Part shown: in pieces, positions 52,290 to 63,847 of the stretch
Layout of the letters: each line of letters starts with the position of its first letter
Position numbering within the stretch: position 1 is the first letter of the stretch
NCBI RefSeq assembly: GCF_019393635.1
Contig: NC_057862.1
Span: 95,045,159-95,109,158, forward strand
DNA length: 64,000 nt
Source of the DNA: Dromiciops gliroides
Taxonomy: Eukaryota; Chordata; Mammalia; Microbiotheria; Microbiotheriidae
Direction of reading: 5' to 3'
Program-made: the position numbers and the translations under genes
The notes under the pieces: generated by a model
The model's input: only the letters and a program-made list of their open reading frames with translations
Told to the model about the DNA's origin: nothing
Database searches by the model: none

Positions 52290-53195
52290 TAAAATGCTAG
52301 AACCTGAAGGATCATAGACTTAGAGCTAAAAGGGGCATTAGAAAGAATTTAATTTAATTTTCTCACTCTACAAATGAAGGAACTAAGACATAGAAACAAG
52401 GTCAGACAATTAACTAATGGCAAAAACCAAAGATAGAACCCAGATCATCAGACTTCCAGCTTCCTTCCACTATCCAGCATTTTCTCCCTCCACCACCCCC
52501 ATTTCCCTGTAGGAAACATAATTCCAGTCTCTAAGCCCAGGAAAGCTTCCCTGGGCATATTGCAAATTGCAGCTTACTGTGTCGTCCCAACTGGTGCCAC
52601 TTACAGCCACGCAACTCGATATGTCTTTTATAACCAAGCTTTTATCCCTTGGACTTTCCTTCAAGGAAAAGAACATGGAAATATGGAAGGGGACACGTTA
52701 CGTGTACTTTAACCTTCAATTATCATAAACACATAAAAGTTGATTGCCACAGTAAGCAGAGCTGTTTTTAGGGTGTAGTTCTAGAAAAGGAAATCTGGAC
52801 GTCCGGATGAAAAACAGACAGTTTATCTGAGTTGATTATCTCATGCCAATGCGTAGCCCAGCACAACTCTGAACCAAGTTAGAAAAGAGGATCCCTCCTG
52901 ATTGTTCTCTAACCATTGCTGGATTTTCCAGGAAAGATGGGAAGACATATATGGTCTCTGGTTGTGTATATTTTTGCAGGGCCATAGAATTACAGATTTA
53001 TAGCTACAGGGGAATCTCAGAGGTCATCTACTTCAACTACTTTACTTTATAGATGAGGAAACCGAGGCCCAAGTAGGTTAAGTGACTTGACTGGGGGGAC
53101 CCAGCTGGTTAAGGATCTGAGCAGGCATTTGAATACAGGCCCTTTGATTCCATGGCCAGTGATTGTTTCACTATATCATACTGCTTCCTAATGGA
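52290..53195. repeat. Promoter flank with two CR1/L3-like pieces
   Basis: 52290-52470 (AAAATGCTAGAACCTGAAGG) and 52985-53195 (ATGAGGAAACCGAGGCCCAA, GTTTCACTATATCATACTGC) are CR1/L3-like. The candidate TATA box and the palindrome at 52693-52705 lie between them. Confidence 0.6.
52625..52632 (-). promoter_or_regulatory. PNLIPRP2: Candidate TATA box of PNLIPRP2
   Basis: TATAAAAG on the minus strand lies about 0.5 kb upstream of the ATG exon. About 55 bases downstream is a possible donor (GACACAGTAAGC), which would make a noncoding first exon of about 25 bases spliced to the acceptor abutting the ATG. A palindrome ACACGTTACGTGT sits at 52693-52705. The transcription start is inferred. Confidence 0.4.
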
Positions 53196-53214
53196 CATGT
53201 TTGTATCTACTTAA

Positions 53215-54040
53215 TGATTTTAGACTCATCTCCTTAAAGAAGGTGGGCACCAAGAATTGCATGTACACTATCCAATCATGTTTTTATTTAGAAGAATTTC
53301 CATCTATTTGTAGAATTTAGAGCTGGTGCTACGAACGTGATGATAAGAAAGAGAAGTGTTTACCAGGTCACTGCCAATGGGAGGATACTGACCTAATGAA
53401 ATATGAGTCACCTTTGCCCTTTTGTCATTCTCTGAATCCATTTGCAGTAGCAGTACTTTGTTGTTGTTGCTGTTGGAGAATTTCAAATATAGAAACGGTT
53501 TGTGAAACCCTCTTCTGAGGGTTCCATAAGACAGATCAGGGTATCAGAGTAGAGCGAAAATATGAGATATTATTCTTTAGGTATAAGATTTTTCTATACC
53601 AAATTAGCACTGTGTTTGGGGAAAAACTCATGAGTTTAGGAACTGGTACTTTTAGGGAAAAATAAAGAGTGTTTGGATTATTAAAGTGAGGAAAAAAGAA
53701 ACTCTGGAAATGTGCTGTTTCTATATATACCCCACGTATATTCTATCTCCAGTATTTTAAGTATCTCTGAGACCTTGATCTTAGAGAATCCATTGTCAAA
53801 TGAAATGATGCTTCAGTGGTTGCAGGGATCTATGCTCACTCTTGAATGGCTCCACGTGAAAGGCCAAAAGGAAAAAAGTCAGTTTGAAAGCCAATCATGG
53901 ATGATATTGACCCATGGGAAAGTAGGTTACCCAATGGATAAAATACTATACTTAGAGTGAGGAAGTTCTGAGTTTGAATCATGACTAAGACACTTACTAG
54001 CTGTGTGACAAAGGCAAGTCACTTCAAAACTCTTCACTTT
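53215..54040. repeat. Diverged duplicated segment, copy 1
   Basis: Aligns collinearly with 60030-61000: GGGCACCAAGAATTGCATG, ACTTTAAGT-like CAGTATTTTAAGTATCTCTG, CCAAAAGGAAAAAAGTCAGT, ATTGACCCATGGGAAAGTAG. By eye the copies are roughly 70-75 percent alike. It lies about 0.6 kb beyond the candidate PNLIPRP2 promoter. The last 120 bases are MIR-like. Confidence 0.7.
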
Positions 54041-54504
54041 CCTCATCTGTAAATGATGGGATTGGACTCAGTGGCCTCCAACGTCCCCTTCAGCTTTGTA
54101 TCTATGATCCTATGAAATTGAAAGGCTTAAGGACTGCTAGCTCTAGGTGACAGCTATCTTCTAGTTGTCATGCATCTGTGAGAAACACAGATCTGTTATT
54201 ATCTGCATTGACACCTGGAAAAAAGTCATTTGGGGAGGAATGGGAATGGAGGACAGTCTTAAGGTGAGGTGAAGTCACACCAGGAGATGGGGTAGCTTAA
54301 CGTACAGAGCCTGGGGAGGGAATGGAGAAATAGAACTCAGGAAAGGGGCTTCAAGAGTGATGGACCCTAAGTGTGGTGGCCTAAAGACTGTGATACGTGC
54401 TACTAGAAGACCACATTATAAATCTTGGGGGAGTGGTGAGTATGAAAAGGAAATGCTACCACCCCACTCCCAGGAAACTAGGACAAAACCCTGCATATTA
54501 GTGA
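54041..54504. other. Upstream flank, MIR-like end only
   Basis: 54040-54120 continues the MIR-like piece (GTCCCCTTCAGCTTTGTATC). The rest shows nothing recognised. Confidence 0.45.
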
Positions 54505-54752
54505 TGGCAGCAAGAGGCAACTTGGTGTTGGGAAGACCTGAATTCAAATCCAGCCTCAGATACTTACTAATGATGACCCTGGCCAAGTCACTTAGTCTCT
54601 GTCTGCCTCAGTGACCTCAACTATAAAATGGGGATAATAATAGCACCTACCTCCTAGTGTTGTTGTGACAATCAAATGAGAAAATATTTGTAAAGCACTT
54701 AGCAGAGTGCCCAACATATAGTAGGTGCTTAATAAGTGCTTCCTTCCCCTAA
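54505..54752 (+). mobile_element. MIR/CORE-type SINE, nearly full length
   Basis: GACCTGAATTCAAATCCAGC, CTATAAAATGGGGATAATAA, GTGTTGTTGTGACAATCAAA and ACATATAGTAGGTGCTTAAT occur in order. Confidence 0.8.
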
Positions 54753-54792
54753 TGAGAAGATTCAACTGGCTAACTATCCAACTTGTGACATA

Positions 54793-54989
54793 TCTTCCTC
54801 CCTCCCTCCTTCTTTCTTTCCTTCCTTCCTCCCTTCCTCCCTCCCTCTCTTCCTTCCTTCTTTCCTCCCTCCCTCCCTCCTTTCCTTCCTTCCTTCCTTC
54901 CTTCCTTCCTTCCTTCCTTCCTTCCTTCCTTCCTTCCTTCCTTCCTTCCTTCCTTCCTTCCTTCCTTCCTTCCTTTTCCTTCCTTCCTT
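54793..54989. repeat. (CCTT)n microsatellite, about 195 bases
   Basis: Pure and near-pure CCTT units. It creates long artefactual ORFs (LPSFLPSF and KEGRKEGR) on both strands. Confidence 0.98.
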
Positions 54990-55499
54990 TTTCTTCCCTA
55001 CTCTGGTAAGAAGAACCAACTGGCTACTCTTAAACTTGTGACATATCTCTCCTTGTTCTCTCAGTTATTTCATTAATCATTGGAAACTTATACCAGAGTT
55101 CTCATTGTCCTCCATATTGCTTTGCAAATGAGGCAGGATGTATGGCTCAAACTGGTTCATCTTGAATCATTTGCCATTATGACTAGGGAAAAGTTTGAAG
55201 ATACTAGCTAAAGATATTTTGGGGGTTATTTGTGAATTTCAACTAGCTATGCTTTCCATGATCTCCAAAGACAAGCTCTTAATACAGTTCTATATAGCAT
55301 TCAGCCAGAGAATGCAACAAAACATTCTTCTTTGGATTACTGATAATTACAATGAACACATATTAAATAAAATATCTCCAATAGATGAAATTTAATCTGA
55401 TAGTATAACTTTTGCATATAAATACTACAGAATTTGTAACAAAACATTTATTTTCTTAATCTACTAAGATAAATAAAACAGGAGAAAGAGGAAAAATTC
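54990..55499. other. Upstream flank, nothing recognised
   Basis: CTGGCTACTCTTAAACTTGTGACATATC near 55020 repeats CTGGCTAACTATCCAACTTG from 54767, so the microsatellite sits between two short similar phrases. No other element is seen. Confidence 0.45.
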
Positions 55500-56220
55500 A
55501 GTCAATAAATAATTATTAAGCACCTACACCCAGGCACTGTGTTCAGTGCTGGGAATACAAAGAAAGGTAAAAGACAGTCACGGCTCAAAAGGGCCTCACA
55601 ATCTAATGGAGTAAATGACATGCAAATAGTTATGTACAAACAACCTTCAATTTCTTTTCTTTTCTTTTTTTTTTTGGTGAGACAGTTGGGATTAAGTGAC
55701 TTGCCCAAGGTCACACAGCTAGTAAGTGTCAAGTGTCTGAGGCTGGATTTGAACTCAGGTCCTCCTGACTCCAGGGCTGGTGCTCTATCCACTGTGCCAC
55801 CTAGCTGCCCCCAAACAACCTTTCTTAAAGGACTTAAAAGAAGCCAGGGAAGCCTAAAGGTGGAAGTGAGGAAAGAGAGCATTCTACACATGGGGGACAG
55901 TCAGGGAAAATGCCTGGACTTGGCAGATGGAACATCTTGTTCAAGGCACAGAAAAGAGGCTGGTGTCACCAGACTATGGAGACCATGGGCAGAGGTGGGA
56001 TGTAAGGTATAAGGAGACTGCAAAGATGGGAGTGAGGAGTGAGGCTGGTTATGAAATAGACCAAGAGTCAATGAAGGACAAATCAACTTGAAAAAAACCC
56101 TAAACAAATACTTCTGGGGAAAGATATTCAGAATAACAGGTGTTCTGTTGGGTGGTAGCTGGCTGCTAGAAGAAGCAGAGGTGAGATAATAAGCTAGACA
56201 TTGCAAAGGAATTGGCAATG
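55500..56220 (+). repeat. Old interspersed repeat split by a SINE
   Basis: AATTATTAAGCACCTACACC and CCTCACAATCTAATGGAGTA, then after the SINE GAGAGCATTCTACACATGGG and AGGAGACTGCAAAGATGGGA, follow the same family as the copy at 17968. Confidence 0.65.
55665..55812 (-). mobile_element. Short tRNA-derived SINE
   Basis: An antisense copy; CAAACAACCTTCAATTTC and CAAACAACCTTTC flank it. Confidence 0.95.
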
Positions 56221-58368
56221 TGATGTGGCAGCAAACAAAGCCAGCACGACTTAACGTTTGAAAATATCAAAGGAGAAAGCCACACTCATGGGGACTTAGA
56301 CTAGGATTGGATTTCAGAGTTGTTATTTAGATCTCAAGATGAAGGAACAAATGTGCAATGAGTTTATGGAAGAACAGCCAACACAATCCACTGGGGATTC
56401 ATAATAAATGAGGGAAATTAAGACTTGGTGTGGACAACAAGGTCTGATGGAAGGTCCAGTGGAGCAAGTGCTTTACGGAGATCTCTTAAAGCTTCCTGCT
56501 AATGCTTCCTTTCCTTTTACCGCTCCCATATGGACACTGAACCACACTCTCCCCACCCCCGTGAGAAGGAATCTAGAGCTCCCACCCTTGCCTCAACATG
56601 AGCCAGTACTTACCCTTGAGATCTGAATGACAATTATTTGTGTACATACATATCTCCTTCCCCTCCATATAGACTTTAAGATCAGCAAGGACTCTTGACA
56701 GTCTTTACTTTAATTTTTCTATTCTATGCACCTGGGCCACTGCCTTTTACCTTGCAGGTACTTAATAAGTTGAACTCAACTCCGACTCAGCTGCAACAAA
56801 GACAGTCTCATCTCCCCAAACAGTCCATTACAATACCCATCTCTGTTACATCCAACTTCCTCAGGGTACTTTTCTATGGTGGGTAAAGTAATGTTGACAG
56901 AACCCAATATCCACTGTACTAAGGGCTTCTTGTTGTAGTAGTCCTGGTCATAGGAATTGCTAGCATTTACATCGTACTTATGGTTTACAACACATTCTGG
57001 ATGCATTATTTCATTTGGAAGACAAGAGCTAAGAGCATATTTTGATCAGATTCCTCATTTGTAAAATTAGAGTATTGGACTAGATAACTTCTGAGATCTT
57101 TTCAAGCTTTAAATCTATGATCCTAAGATATTGGAAAATGTCCAAGTGACAAAGGAGATATTGCTCCTGACCAAAAGTGGTTCATGGGAAAGAGGCTGGA
57201 GATACAGGTTCTAGCCCTACAGTGTTCTATCTTTCATTATTTACATGACCCTGGGGAAACCCTTTAACTAGTATTTATTGAGTATCTACTTTATATCCAA
57301 GGTGGAAGTGAGAAAACAAAACAGTACAGGAAAATTTTGAGAAAGGTCAAGTGAGTAAAGTGTAAACCAATCTTGTTCAGTACCTTGGACAGTGCCAAAA
57401 ATTCTTCTGGAGGACCTAGCTCTACTACTGCCCCTCTAGGTCTCAAGTAAGTGGAATTTGATACTCTTGGAAGCCCCTTCCAGCTCTAAATCTCTAATAC
57501 TATGATCCCACTTAAGGATGGAAAAAGTAATAGAAGGTCCTTGGTTTGAAAAATAGCATTTCATTTAAAAGTTTGAGCCTAACACTATATAACCTTTTAG
57601 GACAAAATTGGAGTCATATAAAAGTTTGTTGTGGTTCTTGGGGTAGAAGTTATATCTATTATACAGCTGACAGAAACAACTGCTATCCATCTTTGGAGAC
57701 TCAAAATCCTTCCCTTCTACCCTTCCATCCCCCTGCAACCCACCCTGATTATTATGCTTCCCTCTTTGCCAATTTCCTTTTATGTCATTCCCATGCACTC
57801 ATTCCCCACATGCCTCTTAAAAAGGAAGAGAGCTTGAGAGGTCATTAAATATAGTTCTTACAATTTTAACGACTAAATAAGTAGTCTCTGAGAGAAAAAA
57901 CGCACAGTGCATTGAATATGGAAGGTTATTGGGTGACAGGCATTCCACAGAGTTTGCTGTTATCTTGAGTTGAGTACAGTGTGTGTGTGTGTGTGTATAA
58001 AGTATATAATATATATTATATATAAATGCACACACATTATGAACAGTCCCCTCAAGGTAACAGTGTCTTAAAACAATCCTTTCACATGCTCAATCTCCCA
58101 ATACCTAAGCACTACTGTGATCCAATTTCAGGAAATGGGCCAAAGTGGTACATGAGTTCAGTTCTAAGATTAAATAGTTACCATTATTCTGTCCATTGGG
58201 CACAGAGTTTGATCTGAGGTGCTCTGTGCATCTTTTCTGTTAATATTCCCTTTTCCCCAGTCCTTCTAACCTTTTAGGTTATACCTTTATTTAGGATTTT
58301 ACTGCTGTTGTTAATGTTTTTGTTGTTTTTCCTTCCTTTTCAAAGAGGGGCAATGACTTGATTTGGTC
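56221..58368. other. Upstream flank, no recognised gene or family
   Basis: 57040-57120 is a MIR 3' piece (TCATTTGTAAAATTAGAGTA). 57220-57500 carries similar fragments. 57979-57996 is a GT run. No lipase exon is seen on the minus strand. Confidence 0.45.
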
Positions 58369-58512
58369 TTTTTTTGTGTGTGTCACAATGAGGGTTAAGT
58401 GACTTGCCCAGGGCCAAAAAGCTAGTAAGTGTCAAGTTTCTGAGGCCAGATTTGAACTCAGGTCCTACTGAATCCAAGGCTGGTGCTTTATCCACTGCAC
58501 CACCTAGCTTCC
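58369..58512 (-). mobile_element. Short tRNA-derived SINE
   Basis: An antisense copy with eroded head (CACCTAGCTTCCTC). Confidence 0.9.
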
Positions 58513-58568
58513 TCTGACTAGACTTTCTCTTGAATTAGATTTAAGGGTTGCAGAATTACACAAAGTTG

Positions 58569-58571
<3 letters not shown>

Positions 58572-58645
<74 letters not shown>
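58572..58645. repeat. (TC)n microsatellite, 37 units
   Basis: An uninterrupted CT run. Confidence 0.98.
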
Positions 58646-58646
<1 letters not shown>

Positions 58647-59464
58647 GCAGAGCCATCTAAGTCCAGTGGCAAGAGAAAAGTCAGGATGACTGGTGATGGC
58701 CCAGGATGCAGTGGATGACCTCAGCAGCTTTGACATCTAACTAAGTTCTGCTTCAGCTGCCTTCATGGCATTTCGAATGAATTGACAAATTGTCATCATT
58801 CACCCTTTCCATCAGGGGAAATCTTCATGTGCTTGAGGTAGATATTCCCCTAATTCATCAGTGGTTTTGAGGCCCATTGGTTTCCCTCACCTTGTTTAGC
58901 CTAAGATGGTTTTACCAGAGTGTGGTCACTGCTCATGCTACAGCTTCTTGGAGCTACACGTGAAAGCTGTGTGACCAGTTGGACACCAAAGGTGAATGGG
59001 CAGCCCTAAAGGGGGCTTGGCAAACCACATGCCAGAGGTTCTAGTTCTCCCACAACACCCCATATACACCATATACACCCACTGCAGGATTCTACACATA
59101 GTAGTCACTCAACGTTAGATTTGAGGATCTGAAATAACCCTCACCAGAACATTGATTCAGAAATGCAACTTATGTTGTATCTAAATGACTTTATCATAAT
59201 AAATTCAGCTTTTACTAGGAAATTTTTGCCAGCTTTTATCCCCTCCCTTTCTCCTTCCATGTCCCTGAGGGAATTGGTTAATCCTAAAATGTGTTTTCCA
59301 ATGTTTCTATAACTGTCTGTTGTTGTTCAGCCACCTTTCCCAGTGTCAGGTGTTCTGCAGGTTTCAGCCCCTCTGTCAGTGATCTTTCCACTTTACTCCA
59401 CTGTCTTTTGGGGGACAAGATTGAATCAGTCAAGTATTGTTATTATTATTATTATTATTATTAT
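58646..59464. other. Upstream flank, nothing recognised
   Basis: No repeat or exon identified apart from a short TTA run at 59438-59464. Confidence 0.5.
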
Positions 59465-59602
59465 TTTGCGAGACAATGAGGGTTAAGTGACTTGCCCTAG
59501 GCCACACAGCTAGTAAGTGTCAAGTGTCTGACACCGGATTTGAACTCAGGTTCTCTTGAATCTAGGGTCAGTGCTTTATCCACTACGCCACCTAGCTGCC
59601 CC
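59465..59602 (-). mobile_element. Short tRNA-derived SINE
   Basis: An antisense copy flanked by CAGTCAAGTATT and CAGTTAAGTATT, with a (TTA)n left tail. Confidence 0.93.
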
Positions 59603-59609
59603 ACAGTTA

Positions 59610-60028
59610 AGTATTCTTAACATGGGTCCCATCCCCACCCCCTCACCAAGGGGTCTGTGGATAGATTTTGGGATGGGGTCAGGGTGTCTCTGAAGTTGGA
59701 TGGGGAAAAAGGTATCTTTATTTTCATTAACTTTTATTTAATTTAATTAATTAATTAAAAAATTTTTAGTGAGGCAATTGGGATTAAGTGACTTGCCCAG
59801 GGTCACACAGCTAGTAAGTTATAAGTGTCTGAAGCAGGATTTGAACTCAGGTACTCCTGACTCCAGGGCTGGTGCTCTATCCACTGTGCCACCTAGCTGC
59901 CCCTATTTTCACTAACTTTTACCTGCAATTGATCATTTACTTTGATTATAAATGTAGGAAACAGTAGTGTTAGATGTTATCAGACTAATAAAAAGACTGA
60001 AGACATCAAAAAGGTTATGAACCTCTGG
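59610..60028 (-). mobile_element. hAT-like element interrupted by a SINE
   Basis: The left end TATTCTTAACATGGGTCCCA and right end AAAAAGGTTATGAACCTCTG resemble paired hAT termini. GGGGTCTGTGGATAGATTTT lies within. A short tRNA-derived SINE sits inside at 59762-59904. Confidence 0.6.
59762..59904 (-). mobile_element. Short tRNA-derived SINE inside a hAT-like element
   Basis: An antisense copy; TATTTTCATTAACTTTTA and TATTTTCACTAACTTTTA lie on either side as a target-site duplication. Confidence 0.93.
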
Positions 60029-60029
60029 G

Positions 60030-61000
60030 CTAGACAAAATTTCTGAAGGAAGCTGTGCACCAAGAATGGTGTATTTGTGCTCTAGACACTTTTATTTAGG
60101 ACAATTTCCATGATTTTAAAATTTACAGTTGCTTTTGCCCTTTGACTCACAGATCAGAAAGAAATGTTTTGGGGCAGCTAGGTGGCGCAGTAGATAGAGC
60201 ACTGGCCCTAGAGTCAGGAGTACCTGAGTTCAAATCTGGCCTCAGACACTTAACATTTACTAGCTGTGTGACCCTGGGCAAGTCACTTAACCCCAGTTGC
60301 CTCACTAAAAAAAAAAAAAAAGAAAAAGAAAGAAAGAAATGTTTCTCTTAATTCACTGCCACTGGGAGGAGACTGGCCTTATTAAAAATGTGTATCAGTC
60401 CCTGCCCTTTCATCACACCCAGAAGCCATTAGTGTTGCCAGTACTTTTAATTTTTGAGAATTTCATTCACATAAGTAACTTATATTTTATGAAATTCACT
60501 TCTAGCAAAAACCAGTGATCCATTAGATAGGGAAGGGAACCCAGGCAGAGGGAAAATGTTTGACATGATTCCTTAGGTGTAGGATTTCTCTGTGCCTAAA
60601 CAGCACTGAGGTTTTTTTCAGAACTCAAAATTTTTGGAACTGATACAATGGGAGGAAATGGGGGAAAAGGCTTATGCTATATATCATGCATAATTTATCT
60701 CTAGTACTTTAAGTATCTTTAAAATATTGGTCTTAAAAAAACCTATTGTCAAATGCATTAATCTATCAATGTGGTTGGGGAGGTCTAAACTGATTGTTAA
60801 ATGACTCCACTGAAAATACCAAAAGGAAAGACATCAGTCTAAAAACAAATCATGGGTGAAATTGACCCATGGAAATACAGGTGGAGCAAGGTTGTCCAGT
60901 GGAACAGTGCATTTAGAGTCAGGAAGTCCTCGGTTTAAATCCTGGCCTAGATACTAGTTGTGGGACCCTGCTCAAATTATAATCTCTGCCTCAGTCTTCT
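60030..61000. repeat. Diverged duplicated segment, copy 2
   Basis: The collinear partner of 53215-54040, in the same orientation, about 6.8 kb away: GTGCACCAAGAATGGTGTAT, CTAGTACTTTAAGTATCTTT, CCAAAAGGAAAGACATCAGT, ATTGACCCATGGAAATACAG. A SINE has since inserted at 60171-60326. Confidence 0.7.
60171..60326 (+). mobile_element. Short tRNA-derived SINE
   Basis: A full copy in duplicated segment 2, absent from segment 1. Flanked by AGAAAGAAATGTTT on both sides. Confidence 0.95.
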
Positions 61001-61168
61001 TTTTTTTTTAGTGAGGCAATTGGGGTTAAGTGACTTGCCCAGGGTCACACAGCTAGTAAGTGTTAAGTGTCTAAGGCCGAATTTGAACTCAGGTACTCCT
61101 GACTCCAGGGCTGGTGCTCTATCCACTGTGCCACCTAGCTGCCCCGGCGGGCCACCTAGCTGCCCCTG
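60999..61168 (-). mobile_element. Short tRNA-derived SINE with duplicated head
   Basis: An antisense copy whose head CCACCTAGCTGCCCC occurs twice, separated by GGCGGG. Target-site duplication TGCCTCAGTCTTCT lies on both sides. Confidence 0.94.
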
Positions 61169-61965
61169 CCTCAGTCTTCTAATGTTGTTAATCTTGCCTC
61201 ACCCATAGGCATTCCACTTCCATGTCGAAGAACTGAATTTCCTTTATTTAACCACTTTTTTATCTTTCCATCTCTTCATATACCTTCCTTCTCCTAAGCC
61301 TACTCCTTGTTCTCCAAGTGACTATCAATCCCTCCATTCCTCAGTACTATCGCAAGCTATTTTCCTGCTCTGGCTACATTCTCTTCTCTTCCCAACATCA
61401 ACTTCTAGTTTAACCAGATAAGTTTTCCACTCCTGTACTATTAAATTCCCTTGTCCTATTGACAACCACATCTTGACGAAGAGCTGACCCTAGATTCTTC
61501 CCACCATCCACCTCCTTCCCTCTTGCTCTGGTGCTGCTGAATGGAACAGAAGGAAATCATTAGATCACGCTGATTATGTACTCTACAAATTTGCGCTCGC
61601 TGGTATCAACTAGTCCCTCATTTTGTAGCAAGGCAATCCTACTCCTGCTGTTTAATTGATATTTTATCCCATTCACTATAGCAACTGTTCTAAACCTCTT
61701 CTCTACTTAAGCTACTCACACCCCACCCACCCTCTCCTCATATTTACCAAAAAAACCCCAAAACAATAGGCATCTCACACTTAACATGTTCCAAAGAGAA
61801 TTATTTCTTTTCCTCAAAGCCTGTTCATCTTCTGAACCTCCTTATTACTATCAGAGGTATCATTATCATTCCAGTCATTGAGGTTTCCAACCTCAGTATC
61901 ATCCTTTCTCACTTATCTCACATATCCATCCAATCACATGCCAATCTTGTCATTTATTTTTATTT

Positions 61966-62137
61966 ATTTTTTGGGGGGTGGGGGTGAGGCAATTGGGCTT
62001 AAGTGACTTGCCCAGGGTCATACAGCTAGTATGTGTCAAGTGTCTGAGGTCGGATTTGAATTCAGGTCTTCCTGACTCCAGGGCCAGTGCTCTATCCACT
62101 GTACCACCTAGCTGCCCCTACACCGCCTAGCTGCCCC
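61966..62137 (-). mobile_element. Short tRNA-derived SINE with duplicated head
   Basis: An antisense copy whose head recurs as CACCGCCTAGCTGCCCC beyond the first CTAGCTGCCCC. Flanked by TCATTTATTTTT on both sides. Confidence 0.94.
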
Positions 62138-62766
62138 ATCATTTATTTTTCTAGAACATCTCTCATATATCTCCCTATTTCTTCATTCACAGAGCCACCC
62201 ACTTGATGAAGGCTCTCATTACCTCTTTGCTGAACTATTGTAATAGTCTTCTAATTGGACTTTGTTCCTCAATTTTCTCCTTGTCCCCCAAATCCTCCAC
62301 ATATCACTAAAGTGAGTTTTGTAAAGAATAGATATGACTATCACATCCTATTTAGTAAACTCCAGTGGTTCTCTATTGCTTCTAGGGTCAATTATAAAGT
62401 CCTTTTTTGTCATTTAAAGCTTTCTACAACCTAGCCTCTTCTCATCTTCCCAGTCTTTCAATATATTAGTCTTCCTAAATAAATACTCTATGGTTCAGCC
62501 ATATTGACGCACTTTAAGTTTTTCATACAGGAAGCTCTATTTCCTATCTCCATGCCTTTGCACTGGTTGTCTTCCATGTTTGGAATGCTCCTCTTAACTT
62601 CAGCCTCTTAAAATGGATGGCATCTTTTAAGATATCTCCTCCAGGAGGCCTTTTCTGATTTTGCTTCCCCAAAGTAGCTCCTAGCTCTGAGAGCCTTCCT
62701 CTTTAAGGTTCTTTAGTATCATGTATATAGTTATGTAAATTCTGGACATTAGAATATAAACTCCTT

Positions 62767-62910
62767 GGGGCAGCTAGGTGGCACAATGGATAGAGCACTG
62801 GCCCTGGATTCAGGAAGACCTGAGTTCAAATCCAGCCTCAGACACTTGACACTTACTAGCTGTGTGACCCTGGGGAAGTCACTTAACTCCCAAGTGCCTT
62901 ACAAAAAAAA
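62767..62910 (+). mobile_element. Short tRNA-derived SINE in the L2 element
   Basis: A full copy flanked by GAATATAAACTCCTTG and GAATCTAAACTCCTTG. Confidence 0.95.
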
Positions 62911-63025
62911 GAATCTAAACTCCTTGAGGGGAAGGAGTTTGTGCTTTTTTCTCCCCTTAAAATCCCCAGTGTTTAACATAGTGCCTGACACCAAGTACTT
63001 AATAAAAGTTTGTTGATTGATTAGT

Positions 63026-63217
63026 GAGCCCAGACTATTTTGAAAGACTGAAGCTTCCAGTTAACTTTTCTTAGCCAATTCTCAGTACACTTCTGCATTT
63101 CTAAAGCTTCCTTTGACTATCTTTATAATAGTGCTACTGGTACTACTGGGTAGATGATTCAGAGCATGGAACCATAGGGTCATGTGCATCCCAGTACTGC
63201 CACCTTTGGGGAGACTA
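63026..63217. other. Short unassigned stretch
   Basis: Nothing recognised. Confidence 0.5.
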
Positions 63218-63468
63218 TGTGTGAGGCAGCTTTGAATAGTGGTTAGAACACTAAATGTGGCATCAGGAGGACCTGAGTTTGAATCTTACCTGAGATGTTT
63301 ACTGGCTGTATGATGCTGGACATATAATTTAAACTCTTTTTACCTTATTTTCCTCTTCCATAAAATGGGAATAACAATAGCACCTGCCTCACTGGGTGGT
63401 TGTGAGGATCAAATGAGATCATGTGTGTAAAGTGCTTTTAAGCTTTAAAGCACAATATAAACATTAGC
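63218..63468 (+). mobile_element. MIR/CORE-type SINE, nearly full length
   Basis: GGACCTGAGTTTGAATCTTA, CCATAAAATGGGAATAACAA and GGTTGTGAGGATCAAATGAG occur in order. Confidence 0.8.
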
Positions 63469-63470
63469 TA

Positions 63471-63527
63471 TCATTTTTTGGGTGGGGCAATTGGGATTAA
63501 GTGATTTGTCCAGGGTCACACAGCTAG
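63471..63527 (-). mobile_element. Short tRNA-derived SINE, interrupted by an LTR
   Basis: Only the 3' part is present in this orientation (GGGGCAATTGGGATTAAGTG to CACACAGCTAG); the LTR begins exactly there. Confidence 0.88.
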
Positions 63528-63847
63528 TGTAATGATTGGAATGATGCCACCTGCTGGAGAGCTACTGTAGGAAAGCTCCACCATGAGAAGAAAGCATCTG
63601 AGGGCAAGCCATGTGGTCAGTTCCTTGGTGTCAGGAAGTGATGTTTGCTCTTGGGTACTGCCTAATAAAGCTACCAGTCAATCAACCTGAGGAGCCTCCC
63701 ATTTCTGGGAGAAGGACATGAAGTAGGAAGTGGACATTGGCAGAGGGGTTCTTCCTCTTTTGGTTCCTGATCTCGCCATGGAAGTTTGGATTATAGGGTC
63801 TCTTAAAAATAGTTAGATTTTTACCTTTCTCTCTGATCCTAATGCTC
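63528..63847 (+). mobile_element. Retroviral LTR, right part beyond a SINE
   Basis: It starts TGTAATGATTGGAATGATGC inside a SINE, has CCTAATAAAGCTACC as a polyadenylation region, and runs into a younger SINE at 63848. The remainder lies beyond the window. It looks like a solo or terminal LTR of a marsupial ERV; no coding part is in view. Confidence 0.6.

Larger units (their letters stand above)
61180..63025 (+). mobile_element. L2 LINE, long 3' part, interrupted by two SINEs
   Basis: It shows L2-like phrases in order: TCACACTTAACATGTTCCAA, GAACTATTGTAATAGTCTTC, AACTCCAGTGGTTCTCTATT, CCATGCCTTTGCACTGGTTG, CTCCAGGAGGCCTTTTCTGA, AACATAGTGCCTGACACCAA, TTTGTTGATTGATTAG. It is eroded, with no open frame, and is the longest LINE in the window. 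Confidence 0.75.

Noticed and set aside
54725-55041. ORFs of about 80-100 codons rich in LPSF or KEGR
   Set aside because: Six-frame artefacts of the CCTT microsatellite.
58572-58645. Regular short tandem units as a CRISPR-like array
   Set aside because: A plain dinucleotide microsatellite with no spacers, in a vertebrate genome.
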